From: Calamus simplicifolius
Lineage: Eukaryota; Streptophyta; Magnoliopsida; Arecales; Arecaceae
Assembly: GCA_900491605.1 (NCBI GenBank)
Contig: UESW01003879.1
Coordinates: 366,583 to 430,582, forward strand
DNA length: 64,000 nt
Direction of reading: 5' to 3'
Part shown: piece by piece, positions 39,249-49,707 of the stretch
How positions within the stretch are numbered: the first letter of the stretch is position 1
Layout: every line of letters starts with the position of its first letter
Program-made: the position numbers and the translations under genes
The notes under the pieces: generated by a model
The model's input: only the letters and a program-made list of their open reading frames with translations
Told to the model about the DNA's origin: nothing
Database searches by the model: none

Positions 39249-42242
39249 ATGGTGACAACTCGAATGAAGGGAGCTTCAGCCGGTCGCGCTGGGAGGCAGC
39301 GCTGCGGGGCTGGTCCACCCGCGGAGGCCCCCCCAGCTCTCGTATCTTGTTTCCCAGAGCCTCCGAACCTCCAGGAGGCAGGGCCTTCTGCTCCGCAGAA
39401 TGGCGCCCCTGCATCTGCTCCACAGCCACTTCAAGAAGATCGATTCGCTGCCCTGGCCACCCAGGTCCAGTCGCTGGCAGCGGCGGTCAAAAGCATGCAG
39501 CAGCAGCAACAAGTAGCCTTGCGACAGCCGGAGCCGAGCCCATCTGTCCCAGGGGCGGTGCAGCCCAGTCAGCACTCCTCCCGCCGGAGGTCGCCCGTTC
39601 CTGCAGATCATCACCGCCGATCTCCAGCCAAGCCGCATCGCCGCGAGGCATCCAAAAGGCCCCGGTCTCCTTCTCGCCACGCCAGCATCTCTCCTAAGCG
39701 ACGGCACGGAAAGGAGGCGGAGCGCGCGCGCCGACATCGTCGCCTCCGCTCTTCTTCTGAGTCTTCAGGGGAGGGCTCCGTTGATGGCCGGATGCCTCGC
39801 CGAGCTGAGCGGCGACTCGAGGAGTGTAATCAGAAGTTGGAAGAACTTAGCCGTCGAATCACCCACCTGCCGGAGACTGATTACGACAGTCGGCCTCCCC
39901 TGTCCCGCCGCATCATGGAGGAGCCAATCTCTACCCGGTTCCGCCTTCCTCAGCTGGACCCTTATGACGGGACTACGGACCCCCTGGACCATTTGGAAAG
40001 TTACAAGGTGCTCATGCAGGTTCAGGGGGCCACAGACTCCCTTATGTGTGTGGCCTTCCCTGCTACTCTGAAAAAAGCTGCCCGGGCCTGGTACTCTCGC
40101 CTGCCGCCACGGAGCATCGACTCCTTTCGCCAGTTGGAGAGGGCTTTCCTGGCCCACTTTGACGCCTGCCGGAAGATCCCGAGGGTGGCGGACAGTCTAT
40201 TTGCTGTCCAGCAGAAGAATGGCGAGTCCCTGCGAGACTACGTCGCCCGGTTTAAGGAGGCCGCCCTGGAGGTGTATAACTTGGAGGACTCAGTGGCTAC
40301 CTTGGCTCTGAAGCGAGGGCTCCGCCCTTCCCGTTTCGCGTATTCTCTTGACAAGAAGCCGCCGGGTTCCTACTCCGAACTCCTGATCCGCGCCCAGAAG
40401 TACATCCGGGCAGATGAAGCTGACTTTTCTCGGCGTGAGGCCGGCGGGGGTGTACCCCGGAAGCCAACCCAGCCAGAACCTGCGGAAGCCCGCCCCAGGA
40501 GGCCCGAGCCTCCTCGCCGACCAGACAACCGCCCTCGACCTCCTGCACCAAGAGAAGGGCCGTACACTCCGTTGCTTGCTCCCATATCCCAGATCCTGCT
40601 CGAGATCGAAGGGGAGCCTTACCTGCAACGTCCTCCTCCCATCAACCCGAAGATCCCCCGGAACAAGAACCTCTACTGCCGCTACCACCGGGACCATGGC
40701 CACAACACCGACGACTGCCGGCAGCTGAAGAAAGCCATTGAAGATCTCATTCAACAGGGCCACCTGAGGAAGTTCGTCCAAAGGAACAACCCAGGAGCTC
40801 CCGGCCCATCAGCGCCTGCACCGCCGATGATTGATAACGCCCCGACGGAGAAGACGGTAGCGATGATCTCCTGGGGGGCAGGGGGCCCGCCGAAGAGACC
40901 GAGGGGGGAGGGAGGAGCGGAGGCTGTAATTCCTTTTTTCGAAGAGGACCTAGAGGGGGTTGTAAACAAAGATGATGATAGCGTCGTCGTATCCATGACA
41001 ATTGCTAAGCACCCTGTAAAACGAATCCTGGTCGACAGTGGAAGTTCAGTAGATGTTTTAAACTACGACGCCTTTGTTCGCATGAACCTGTCGCATGATT
41101 TACTTCAACCTGTCGTCACGCCTTTGATGGGATTCACGGGGGATTCTGTGAGGGTCGAGGGGGAGATTACTCTTCCTGTGACAGCCGGAATGGCTCCGTG
41201 CCAGAGCACTGTCCTTATAAAGTTTTTGGTGGTCCGTGTGCCCCTGGCGTACAATGCGATTCTTGGGAGGCCCGGGCTCAACCTCTTGGATGCCGTCATT
41301 TCCACCAAGCGACTCCTAGTGAGGTTCCCAACCACCAGCGGGATCGGCGAGATGCGAGGAGAGCAGGACCTGCCGGCGCTATGCTATCACTTGGCCCCCA
41401 GTCCCCAGGGGGCAGTGCTTGCACCACCGTCGACATCGACATCGGAAACTCTTGACCCACGGGACTTGGAGAGGAGGGGGGAACCGGCCGAGCGGCTGCT
41501 TACCTTCCCCCTCGGGGAGGACCCCGCGCAGACGGTTCGAGTCGGAGCTTCGCTTCCTGACGAAGCCCGTGACCAGCTCCTAACCTTTCTGCGGGCCAAC
41601 GCCGACGTCTTCGCGTGGTCAGCATCTGACATGCCCGGGATCCCGGAGGAGGTGATTACACACCAGCTCAACATCCGACCAGAGTGCCGGCCCATCAGGC
41701 AGAAGAAAAGGAGTTTTGCTCCGGACCGGCAGAAGGCTGTCGACGAGGAGGTGCGGAAGCTGTTGGCGGCTGGCCACATTCGTGAGGTGCGCTACCCCGA
41801 CTGGTTGGCGAATGTCGTGATGGTTCGGAAGGCCAGTGGGAGCTGGAGGATGTGTGTGGACTTCACCGACCTCAACAAGGCGTGCCCCAAGGACAGCTTT
41901 CCGCTCCCCCGAATCGACCAGCTGGTGGACGCCACTTCCGGGCACGGGACGCTCAGTTTCATGGATGCGTTCTCGGGGTACAATCAAATCAAGATGAGCT
42001 CAGTAGACGAGGAGGCAACCTCCTTTGTCACGGAGAAGGGGATCTACTGTTACAGAGTGATGCCTTTCGGGCTGAAAAACGCCGGGGCCACTTATCAAAG
42101 GTTGATGAACAAGGTTTTCGAGAATCAGCTGGGGCGCAATATGGAGGTCTATGTGGACGACATGCTGACTAAAAGCACCAGCGCAGAAGACCATGTGACC
42201 GATCTCGGGGAGACTTTCGGCAATCTGCGCCGGTACCGATGA
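39249..42242 (+). CDS. Retrotransposon gag-protease-RT (N-terminal part of the polyprotein)
   Basis: 997 codons from the ATG after the leader (MVTTRMKG). Residues 1-220 are Pro/Arg/Ser/Gln-rich. The Gag core lies at about 230-350 (LPQLDPYDGTTDPLDHLESY ... AARAWYSRLPPRSIDSF). A zinc-knuckle-like motif is near 475 (YCRYHRDHGHNTDDC). The aspartic protease has DSGSS near 595 and ILGRPG further on. Reverse transcriptase starts near 800: WRMCVDFTDLNKACPKD, FSGYNQI, YRVMPFGLKNAGATYQ and the catalytic YVDDM near 967. The frame closes at TGA 42240-42242, immediately after YVDD and its following helix, where family members continue into the RT thumb. The rest of pol follows in another frame overlapping by four bases (ATGA). 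A frame open from 39105 includes LTR sequence and is not the likely start. Confidence 0.9.
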   Translation: MVTTRMKGASAGRAGRQRCGAGPPAEAPPALVSCFPEPPNLQEAGPSAPQNGAPASAPQPLQEDRFAALATQVQSLAAAVKSMQQQQQVALRQPEPSPSVPGAVQPSQHSSRRRSPVPADHHRRSPAKPHRREASKRPRSPSRHASISPKRRHGKEAERARRHRRLRSSSESSGEGSVDGRMPRRAERRLEECNQKLEELSRRITHLPETDYDSRPPLSRRIMEEPISTRFRLPQLDPYDGTTDPLDHLESYKVLMQVQGATDSLMCVAFPATLKKAARAWYSRLPPRSIDSFRQLERAFLAHFDACRKIPRVADSLFAVQQKNGESLRDYVARFKEAALEVYNLEDSVATLALKRGLRPSRFAYSLDKKPPGSYSELLIRAQKYIRADEADFSRREAGGGVPRKPTQPEPAEARPRRPEPPRRPDNRPRPPAPREGPYTPLLAPISQILLEIEGEPYLQRPPPINPKIPRNKNLYCRYHRDHGHNTDDCRQLKKAIEDLIQQGHLRKFVQRNNPGAPGPSAPAPPMIDNAPTEKTVAMISWGAGGPPKRPRGEGGAEAVIPFFEEDLEGVVNKDDDSVVVSMTIAKHPVKRILVDSGSSVDVLNYDAFVRMNLSHDLLQPVVTPLMGFTGDSVRVEGEITLPVTAGMAPCQSTVLIKFLVVRVPLAYNAILGRPGLNLLDAVISTKRLLVRFPTTSGIGEMRGEQDLPALCYHLAPSPQGAVLAPPSTSTSETLDPRDLERRGEPAERLLTFPLGEDPAQTVRVGASLPDEARDQLLTFLRANADVFAWSASDMPGIPEEVITHQLNIRPECRPIRQKKRSFAPDRQKAVDEEVRKLLAAGHIREVRYPDWLANVVMVRKASGSWRMCVDFTDLNKACPKDSFPLPRIDQLVDATSGHGTLSFMDAFSGYNQIKMSSVDEEATSFVTEKGIYCYRVMPFGLKNAGATYQRLMNKVFENQLGRNMEVYVDDMLTKSTSAEDHVTDLGETFGNLRRYR

Positions 42243-44728
42243 AGCTCAACCCCCACAAATGCGCCTTTGGAGTGGCGGCCGGCAAGTTCCTGGGTTTCAT
42301 GGTGACCCAGCGCGGGATCGAAGCCAACCCCGACAAGATCAGAGCTATCCTGGAGATGCGGCCCCCGGTCAGCAAGAAGGAGGTGCAGCGCCTGACGGGG
42401 AGGGTGGCGGCCTTGAGTCGTTTCATGTCAAGGTCGGCGGAGAGGTGTCTACCCTTTTTCAAGGCGCTGCGCAAGATTAACGGCTTCGAGTGGACGAAAG
42501 AATGTCAAAGCTCCTTTGAAGAATTGAAGCAGTTTCTCTCCACTCCACCGCTGCTATCCAAGCCCGAAAATGGGGAGGAGCTCTTCCTGTATCTGGCCGC
42601 TTCCCCGGAGGCCGTCAGCTCGGTACTGGTGCACATGGATACCGACGGAGCTCAGAAGCCAATCTACTACACCAGCAAAATACTCCATGACGCGGAGACC
42701 AGGTATTCAAAAACTGAGAAGATCATCTTCGCTCTGGTGGTCTCTACTCAGCGCCTTCGGCCTTATTTTCAAGCTCATCCCATCGTGGTGCTTACGGATC
42801 AGCCCCTGCGAGCTATCCTGTCTCGCCCCGACACCTCCGGCCGGCTGGCTAAATGGGCCATCAAGCTAGGCGAGTTCGATCTGTCCATCCGACCGAGGTC
42901 AGCCATGAAGTCTCAGGTGTTGGCGGATTTCCTAGTCGAATGCTCCTGGACCAAGAAGGACGTGGAGGAGGCGCAACCGGAGGAGTTTGGGGACCCCCCC
43001 TCATCAGGGGAGGTGGAGGATTGGATCCTGCATGTGGACGGAGCGGCAAACTCCCAAGGGAGCGGAGCCGGGCTCATCCTTGCAAGCCCGGAGGGAGATG
43101 TAGTAGAGTACGCCCTCAGATTCCAGTTCCCGGCGACCAATAATCAGGCGGAGTACGAAGCCCTGCTGGCGGGGTTGAGACTAGCCAAGGAATTGGGCGC
43201 GGGGCGCTTGAGGGCCTTTACCGACTCTCAGCTCATTTCTGGGCAAATTACTGGTGAATATGAGGCTAGGGACCCGATCATGTCCCGTTACCTGAGCAAG
43301 GTGCAGTCCCAGGCGTCTCATTTTTCTTACTTCCGTGTCAGCTATATCCCCAGGGCAGAGAATGCCAGAGCTGACTCCCTGTCCCGCTTGGCCACTTCGG
43401 TCGATGGGGCGTTAGGGAGGACATACGTGGAGCATCTACCAGCCCCAAGCATTGAGACCGCGGAAGAAGTGTTGCCAGTGGAGCCGGAGCCCTCCTGGAT
43501 GGATGCCTACATCCGATACTTGACCGACGGTACCCTCCCGGGGGACCCAGCGGAGGCCAAACAGCTTAGGCGAAGGGCCCCGAGATTCTTGATGATGGAC
43601 GGGAAGCTTTATCGAAGATCATTCTCATATCCGGTCCTTAGGTGTGTAGGGCCATCGGAGTCGGATTATATCCTTAGGGAGATCCATGAAGGCATATGCG
43701 GGAGTCATCTGGGGGGCAGAGCCCTGGCTTACAAGGCTCTGCGCCAAGGGTACTTCTGGCTGACGATGAAGGAGGACGCGGCCGAGCTTGTCAAGAGGTG
43801 TGATATCTGCCAACGTCATGCCAATATCCAGCGACAACCGACATCTAACCTGACCCCCGTGATGGCGCCTTGGCCCTTTGCCCAGTGGGGCATGGATATC
43901 TTGGGTCCATTTCCCCCGGCTTCCGGACAGCGAAAGTTCCTCTTGGTGGCGGTGGACCACTTCACCAAGTGGGTCGAAGCTGAGGCTTTGGCCAAGATTA
44001 CCGAGAGCAAAGTAAGATCTTTTTTCTGGAAGTCAATCATATGTCGGTTTGGCCTGCCACGCACACTGGTCACCGATAATGGCCGTCAGTTTGATAATGC
44101 ACCTTTTCGGGAGTTCTGCTCCGAGCTGGGTATTTTTCAAAGATTTACTTCCGTCGGACATCCTCAAACCAACGGGGCGGCTGAAGTGATCAACCGAATC
44201 ATTCTCCAAGGACTGAAGTCTCGGCTGGACGGTTGCAAGGGACGTTGGGTAGAGGAGCTCCCCAACGTGCTATGGGCCTATCACACGACGCCTCGAGCCC
44301 CCACTGGAGAGACGCCATTCAGCCTAGTTTTTGGCTCAGAAGCTGTTATCCCCGTGGAGATCGGAGCACCTAGCCCCCGAGTGGAGGCTTACAGTGAAGA
44401 AGGTAATTCTGACCAACTGAGAGCCAACCTCGACCTGGTGGAGGAAATGCGGGGCAGGGCGCGGCTTCGAATGGCAACCTACCGGCAACGGGCCGCGAGG
44501 TACTACAACGCGCGCGTGCGCCCCCGAACGTTCCTACCAGGAGACCTAGTTCTCCGGCGGGCCGAGGTCTCAAAGCCAACTGAAGGAGGTAAGCTAGCCC
44601 CTAACTGGGAAGGACCCTACCGGATCACCGAGACGCTGCACCACGGAGCTTATAAAATTGAAGGACTTGATGGGACGCCACTTCCTAGGACGTGGAATGC
44701 GGATAACCTCCGCCGGTATTATCAGTAA
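42239..44728 (+). CDS. Retrotransposon RT thumb, RNase H, second RNase H and integrase (C-terminal pol)
   Basis: 829 codons. Opens in the RT (KCAFGV, GKFLGFMV, RGIEANPDKI). First RNase H at about 115-240 (LYLAASPEAVSSVLV, RYSKTEKI, VLTDQPL). The second, plant/archaeal-like RNase H lies at about 262-385 (LHVDGAANSQGSGAG, NNQAEYEALLAGL, FTDSQLISGQ, NARADSLSRLA), a hallmark of Tat elements. Integrase: zinc-binding HEGICGSHLGG to CDICQRH, then core D (MDILGPFPP), D (VTDNGRQFD) and E (GAAEVINR) with D-35-E spacing. C-terminal part ends NADNLRRYYQ; no chromodomain seen. The first ATG overlaps the stop of the upstream frame, so independent translation is possible but a one-base frameshift in a single gag-pol is the simpler reading. 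Confidence 0.9.
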   Translation: MKLNPHKCAFGVAAGKFLGFMVTQRGIEANPDKIRAILEMRPPVSKKEVQRLTGRVAALSRFMSRSAERCLPFFKALRKINGFEWTKECQSSFEELKQFLSTPPLLSKPENGEELFLYLAASPEAVSSVLVHMDTDGAQKPIYYTSKILHDAETRYSKTEKIIFALVVSTQRLRPYFQAHPIVVLTDQPLRAILSRPDTSGRLAKWAIKLGEFDLSIRPRSAMKSQVLADFLVECSWTKKDVEEAQPEEFGDPPSSGEVEDWILHVDGAANSQGSGAGLILASPEGDVVEYALRFQFPATNNQAEYEALLAGLRLAKELGAGRLRAFTDSQLISGQITGEYEARDPIMSRYLSKVQSQASHFSYFRVSYIPRAENARADSLSRLATSVDGALGRTYVEHLPAPSIETAEEVLPVEPEPSWMDAYIRYLTDGTLPGDPAEAKQLRRRAPRFLMMDGKLYRRSFSYPVLRCVGPSESDYILREIHEGICGSHLGGRALAYKALRQGYFWLTMKEDAAELVKRCDICQRHANIQRQPTSNLTPVMAPWPFAQWGMDILGPFPPASGQRKFLLVAVDHFTKWVEAEALAKITESKVRSFFWKSIICRFGLPRTLVTDNGRQFDNAPFREFCSELGIFQRFTSVGHPQTNGAAEVINRIILQGLKSRLDGCKGRWVEELPNVLWAYHTTPRAPTGETPFSLVFGSEAVIPVEIGAPSPRVEAYSEEGNSDQLRANLDLVEEMRGRARLRMATYRQRAARYYNARVRPRTFLPGDLVLRRAEVSKPTEGGKLAPNWEGPYRITETLHHGAYKIEGLDGTPLPRTWNADNLRRYYQ

Positions 44729-44827
44729 TGTATCCATTTTTTCATGTTAAGCATCGTCTCCGTGTTTGTTTGGGTATTCATCCCTTATTCAATGCTAACA
44801 AGATTCAATTCTAGTTATCTGAATCTT

Positions 44828-46483
44828 CTCAAAGCCCTGCACCAGCCAGGCATAAGCCCAGTGTACCACTGGCAGAGCGGTGTACCACCGGCTCTCAACA
44901 ACAAAAGCCCGGCACTTCGTCGGCACTCAAAGCCCTGCACCAGCCAGGCATAAGCCCAGTGTACCACTGGCAGAGCGGTGTACCACCGGCTCTCAACAAC
45001 AAAAGCCCGGCACTTCGTCGGCACTCAAAGCCCTGCACCAGCCAGGCATAAGCCCAGTGTACCACTGGCAGAGCGGTGTACCACCGGCTCTCAACAACAA
45101 AAGCCCGGCACTTCGTCGGCACTCAAAGCCCTGCACCAGCCAGGCATAAGCCCAGTGTACCACTGGCAGAGCGGTGTACCACCGGCTCTCAACAACAAAA
45201 GCCCGGCACTTCGTCGGCACTCAAAGCCCTGCACCAGCCAGGCATAAGCCCAGTGTACCACTGGCAGAGCGGTGTACCACCGGCTCTCAACAACAAAAGC
45301 CCGGCACTTCGTCGGCACTCAAAGCCCTGCACCAGCCAGGCATAAGCCCAGTGTACCACTGGCAGAGCGGTGTACCACCGGCTCTCAACAACAAAAGCCC
45401 GGCACTTCGTCGGCACTCAAAGCCCTGCACCAGCCAGGCATAAGCCCAGTGTACCACTGGCAGAGCGGTGTACCACCGGCTCTCAACAACAAAAGCCCGG
45501 CACTTCGTCGGCACTCAAAGCCCTGCACCAGCCAGGCATAAGCCCAGTGTACCACTGGCAGAGCGGTGTACCACCGGCTCTCAACAACAAAAGCCCGGCA
45601 CTTCGTCGGCACTCAAAGCCCTGCACCAGCCAGGCATAAGCCCAGTGTACCACTGGCAGAGCGGTGTACCACCGGCTCTCAACAACAAAAGCCCGGCACT
45701 TCGTCGGCACTCAAAGCCCTGCACCAGCCAGGCATAAGCCCAGTGTACCACTGGCAGAGCGGTGTACCACCGGCTCTCAACAACAAAAGCCCGGCACTTC
45801 GTCGGCACTCAAAGCCCTGCACCAGCCAGGCATAAGCCCAGTGTACCACTGGCAGAGCGGTGTACCACCGGCTCTCAACAACAAAAGCCCGGCACTTCGT
45901 CGGCACTCAAAGCCCTGCACCAGCCAGGCATAAGCCCAGTGTACCACTGGCAGAGCGGTGTACCACCGGCTCTCAACAACAAAAGCCCGGCACTTCGTCG
46001 GCACTCAAAGCCCTGCACCAGCCAGGCATAAGCCCAGTGTACCACTGGCAGAGCGGTGTACCACCGGCTCTCAACAACAAAAGCCCGGCACTTCGTCGGC
46101 ACTCAAAGCCCTGCACCAGCCAGGCATAAGCCCAGTGTACCACTGGCAGAGCGGTGTACCACCGGCTCTCAACAACAAAAGCCCGGCAACAAAGCCCTGC
46201 ACCAGCCAGGCATAAGCCCAGTGTACCACTGGCAGAGCGGTGTACCACCGGCTCTCAACAACAAAAGCCCGGCACTTCGTCGGCACTCAAAGCCCTGCAC
46301 CAGCCAGGCATAAGCCCAGTGTACCACTGGCAGAGCGGTGTACCACCGGCTCTCAACAAAAGCCCGGCACTTCGTCGGCACTCAAAGCCCTGCACCAGCC
46401 AGGCATAAGCCCAGTGTACCACTGGCAGAGCGGTGTACCACCGGCTCTCAACAACAAAAGCCCGGCACTTCGTCGGCACTTAA
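44828..46483 (+). repeat. 98-bp satellite-like tandem array (17 units) inside the retrotransposon
   Basis: Units carry CAAAGCCCTGCACCAGCCAG, GCATAAGCCCAGTGTACCAC, TGGCAGAGCGGTGTACCACC, GGCTCTCAACAACAAAAGCC and CGGCACTTCGTCGGCACT. The first 14 units appear essentially identical; one near 46180 lacks 12 bp and one near 46360 lacks 3 bp. Open frames on both strands repeat with the unit and carry an in-frame stop each period, so it is non-coding. A degenerate unit edge follows at 46483-46500. Confidence 0.95.
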
Positions 46484-46957
46484 AGCCCGCGCTAATCAAG
46501 CATAAAACCCGGCTAACCGCCGGCGGATTGGCGCACCAAGGGTTCTTCGCAGTCAGGACCCGACGCTCTACCGGTCAGACCAAAGCCAAGTCCCGCGGGC
46601 ATCAAGCCGCGCGCCAGACCAACGCCAGGTTCGATGCTTGATCAAGCGTCACACCTATGGCTCCAAGGGCGCCTACCGGCCTAGTCTCCGATCAGCGGTG
46701 CCCCCGCTCCCAAGATTCAACCCCACCTAACTTAACTAGCGGGTTCATGTAATTAAGGCGGAACGGCGTGGGTAGGAAGGTGTTCCCTAGAATCGTCGGG
46801 ACGAACGGACTCGTGTGGCCACATGTCAATCAACAAAGTCAATAACAGTGCAAAAATCGTCGAGAAAGATGCTTTCATTAATAGAAGGGGATTACAAAAC
46901 CCCGACATAGTCAGGCTTACAGAAGCAAAGAAAGGCAGCAAAGTAACGGGTGCGAAC
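46484..46957 (+). other. Spacer between satellite array and antisense gene
   Basis: Begins with diverged satellite-like sequence (TAAAGCCCGC ... AAAACCCGGC), then unique retrotransposon DNA containing the likely 3' UTR of the antisense gene. No sense-strand gene seen. Confidence 0.55.
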
Positions 46958-48275
46958 TCAAGGCTCCGCCGGTGCGGGTTCGTCATCGGAAGGGGCCGGG
47001 TCCGACGATGGCTCTGGCTCAACCTCCAGGGCGCGGGGAAATCTAGATCCTTGGCCACTTTCTCCTTGGCATACTGAAATCCGTCGAGGAACGCGGCGGC
47101 TGAAGCTTCGGCTAGGTCGTCTGTGTAACGCTCAGACGACCTGTATTCTTCGACAAGCCTGGCAGCTCGAGTTTTTTCTGCGGCTAAGGCTTCCGCCGCG
47201 TCCCTCTCGGTTTCTCTGGCGCGACCTATCTCTTCCTTATACCGGCCAGCCTCTTCTTTTGCCACTTCGGCCTCTTCTCTCGCCGCTCTAGCCTCCTCCG
47301 ACGCCGCTCCCGCCCGTTTCTCAGCCTCCCGAAGAGCCTCGGTTAGCTCCGAGATATGAATGTCCCTCGCCATAACCGCGCTCTCGGACTCCATCATCTG
47401 GGAGATCGCTGCGCGCGCGCGGTTGGCCTCGATCTCCGCTTTGCCCTCGGCGGCTCTTACCTCGCTGGCGCAGGACTCTTTGATCTCCTCCAGTGCCTTC
47501 TCTGCTGCTTCTGCGCGGTCCTGCATCTCCCGGAGAAGGTTCTTCTCCCCGCGGATCACCTCCCTAGCGGCCTTTAGGGAATGCACAATCTGCGCGCACA
47601 AGCCTCAAGTCAGCAAAGTATGTGTACATGGAACAATAAGGGATAAAGGGCAAGAAGGTCGCCTACCCTGAACGCAGCGGCATAAGACTCCCTGAAGAAC
47701 TCGCCTGTCTTTTGACGACCAAGGCCTTCGGTGATCCTAGGATCCAGAACCGAGCCCAGGACCCGCTCGGCCCAATAGCCATCGCCCAGGAAGTCCAGGG
47801 GCGACCTGGGTGCATCCCCACTTCCCTCTGCCGCCTCTGACCTCCCCGGCCCTGTGGGCGGGTCGCCCCTAACCGGCCCCTCGGGGGCTGGACTGGTGGG
47901 ACCGGATGGCCCCTCACCCCAGTCCCGGCTGGCACCAAATGGAGTCGCTCCTTCGGGAACCGGGAGCCCTCCGGTCGGCGCGGGCTCCCCCGCCATCGAC
48001 TCTGCGGCGGTACCTCCCGCTGCGGCTCCAGCCTCCGGTGGAGTGTCGGCCGTAAGGTCGACCTCCGCGAGGACAGGGATGTGTTGCGGAATCCCGGGAG
48101 GGGAGGTCCTCGCTGGGGGGAGGCCCTCGCGGAGGAGGAGGAGGCACGGATCACCAAGCGCTTCGGGGCCGGGGCTTGCTGCCCCCCGGATGATCCTTCC
48201 CGACCCCTTTTCTTGATGACCTTTAACAACTTCGCCCTCGGAACTTTCATTGCTGCACAATGCAAGTCAAGTTTT

Positions 48276-48311
<36 letters not shown>

Positions 48312-49202
48312 AAAAGAGAGAAGAGCGGGATTTTTAGCTAAGGGCGAAGAGGACTTACCCCGATGGGAGACTAGGCCCGCCAACTCGAAGTTTTCCTCCC
48401 CTAGCAGTAGGGTGTACCGGGGAATCTCGGCAGTCAGCAAGGCCCCCATCGCCTCCCGGTCCCCAGGCTGGACAGTCGCGACATTCCCTCGGAGGTCGGG
48501 GTTCCCCCACCGGGGCCGGACTTGATCGATATTAGCAAAAAAGAAACGGGGTTTCCACCCCTTAATCGATGAAGGCAAAAGGAGCTTAATGACCCTATTG
48601 GGTCGGGGCTGAAACACCCACCATCCCTTCTGGGCCCGAAGAGAATAAAAATTACGGAACAAACTGACCCTAGGGGTAATACCTAGGCGATGGCAAAGGA
48701 TAACAAAGGCGCTAATTACCCGACAAGAGTTCGGGACTAGCTGGGAGGGGGTTAAAGAATAGAAATCAAGGAGCGTGATAAAAAAAGGGTGGAAAGGAGG
48801 ACGGAGGCCTACCTGTAGGCAGACCTCGTAAAAGGCTACGCGACCGGGTCGGGAGGAGATAACCCGGTCGTCGGGGGTCGGAAGAAATAGGTTAATCTCC
48901 TGAGGGATCCGATAACGGGCCCGGATCCTTTCCAGATCCGACCGTGTCATCGAGGAGGCTACCCCCCCTGGGGATTCCTCCACCCTCGAGGAGGTCCCGA
49001 CCCCCGGCCGACGACCCCTCAACGAGGCTCCACCGGCAGCTCCACCGGCGGCTCCGCCGGCGGCCCGTCGCCGGGCCAAAGGAATGTGGTCCTCTGAATC
49101 AGAGGACCACTCAATTGGAGGAGAAGGAGAAGGGGTTTGGGGCCCCATAGAGGGAGGGCGGTCCTCAGAACCGTCCTCCGATGTCCAAGAGGGTAGACTC
49201 AT
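46958..49202 (-). CDS. Antisense spliced gene of the Tat element (gypsy-type putative transposon protein family, PF04195-like), decayed
   Basis: Read on the minus strand between pol and the 3' LTR. Exon 1 49202-48359 (start MSLPSWTSEDGSED) has the family core: RYRIPQEINLFLP, RVAFYEVCLQVGLRPPFHPF, VISAFVILCHRLGITP, GWWVFQPRP, IKGWKPRFFFA. A GTAAGT donor at 48358 and an AG acceptor before 48252 remove a poly(T)-containing intron. Exon 2 48252-47667 begins MKVPRAKLLKVIKKRG and is Pro/Gly/Ala-rich; its last part reads DGYWAERVLGSVLDPRI. A GTAGGC donor and AG acceptor join it to exon 3 from 47589, a long coiled coil (AAREVIRGEKNLLREMQDRA onward) ending near DGFQYAKEKVAKDLDFP. Exon 2 starts in one frame and ends in another, and exon 3 shows a second probable frame change near 47035, after which an acidic Pro/Glu/Asp-rich frame runs to TGA at 46958-46960. 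Function unknown; antisense genes at this site are known in several Tat elements. Confidence 0.75.
48281..48309. repeat. 29-base poly(A) (poly(T) on the antisense-gene strand)
   Basis: Lies inside intron 1 of the antisense gene, just upstream of its acceptor, where it acts as an exceptionally long polypyrimidine tract. Long homopolymers are also prone to length error. Confidence 0.95.
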
Positions 49203-49690
49203 GAAAAAAGAAGAATCAAGACGAAAGAGGCTGACCTGGAGAAACAAGGAAGGCTGGACGCGAGCTTGCAGGTTGCAGGAGCACTAGGAGAACAGGCAGA
49301 GAGGAAGACGATGATGGGGTGGTATGGTGCCAGTTTCTTCCCCCTCGCCTGGCTTTGTGGGTTTTCAAAACATCCCGCCATGTCCCGTCGGCCACGCGGC
49401 CCTTCACCATACGCTGGCTCGCCTCGAGGAGTGCCCCAGCGCGCGGCGCGATACGCCCCCGACCGATGGTGGGGCCCCCGTTGATATCGCCGTAATGGGA
49501 AGAAATCATTACGCACCTTTCCGCGCGGACTTCGAAGAGCTGATCCTCACTTTCGAGGGCGATCGTGGCTGGCGTGGTACGGAAGGCCGTCTCTTTGCAT
49601 CCCCCGTACCGTCCGCATAAGGAACAAGGCTAGGGATCAGCCACGTGGAGAACGCCCCTTGGGCCTCAGCGGTGGGACCCGCTTCGCCCC
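49203..49690. other. Region between antisense gene and polypurine tract
   Basis: GC-rich. Should contain the promoter and 5' UTR of the antisense gene. Several short overlapping frames are open on both strands but none has a recognisable domain. Confidence 0.5.
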
Positions 49691-49707
49691 AGGGGCGAGG
49701 GGGCATC
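49691..49707 (+). other. Polypurine tract
   Basis: AGGGGCGAGGGGGCATC directly precedes the TGATATG start of the 3' LTR; the standard plus-strand priming site. Confidence 0.8.

Noticed and set aside
42239..44728. Second pol frame as a separate gene
   Set aside because: It begins in the middle of the reverse transcriptase, so it is the continuation of gag-pol after a frameshift. It is listed apart only because the frame is broken.
44828..46483. Regular array resembling a CRISPR or a repeat-protein gene
   Set aside because: The whole 98-bp unit is conserved, with no variable spacers, and all frames meet a stop every period. It lies inside a plant LTR retrotransposon, so it is a satellite-like array.
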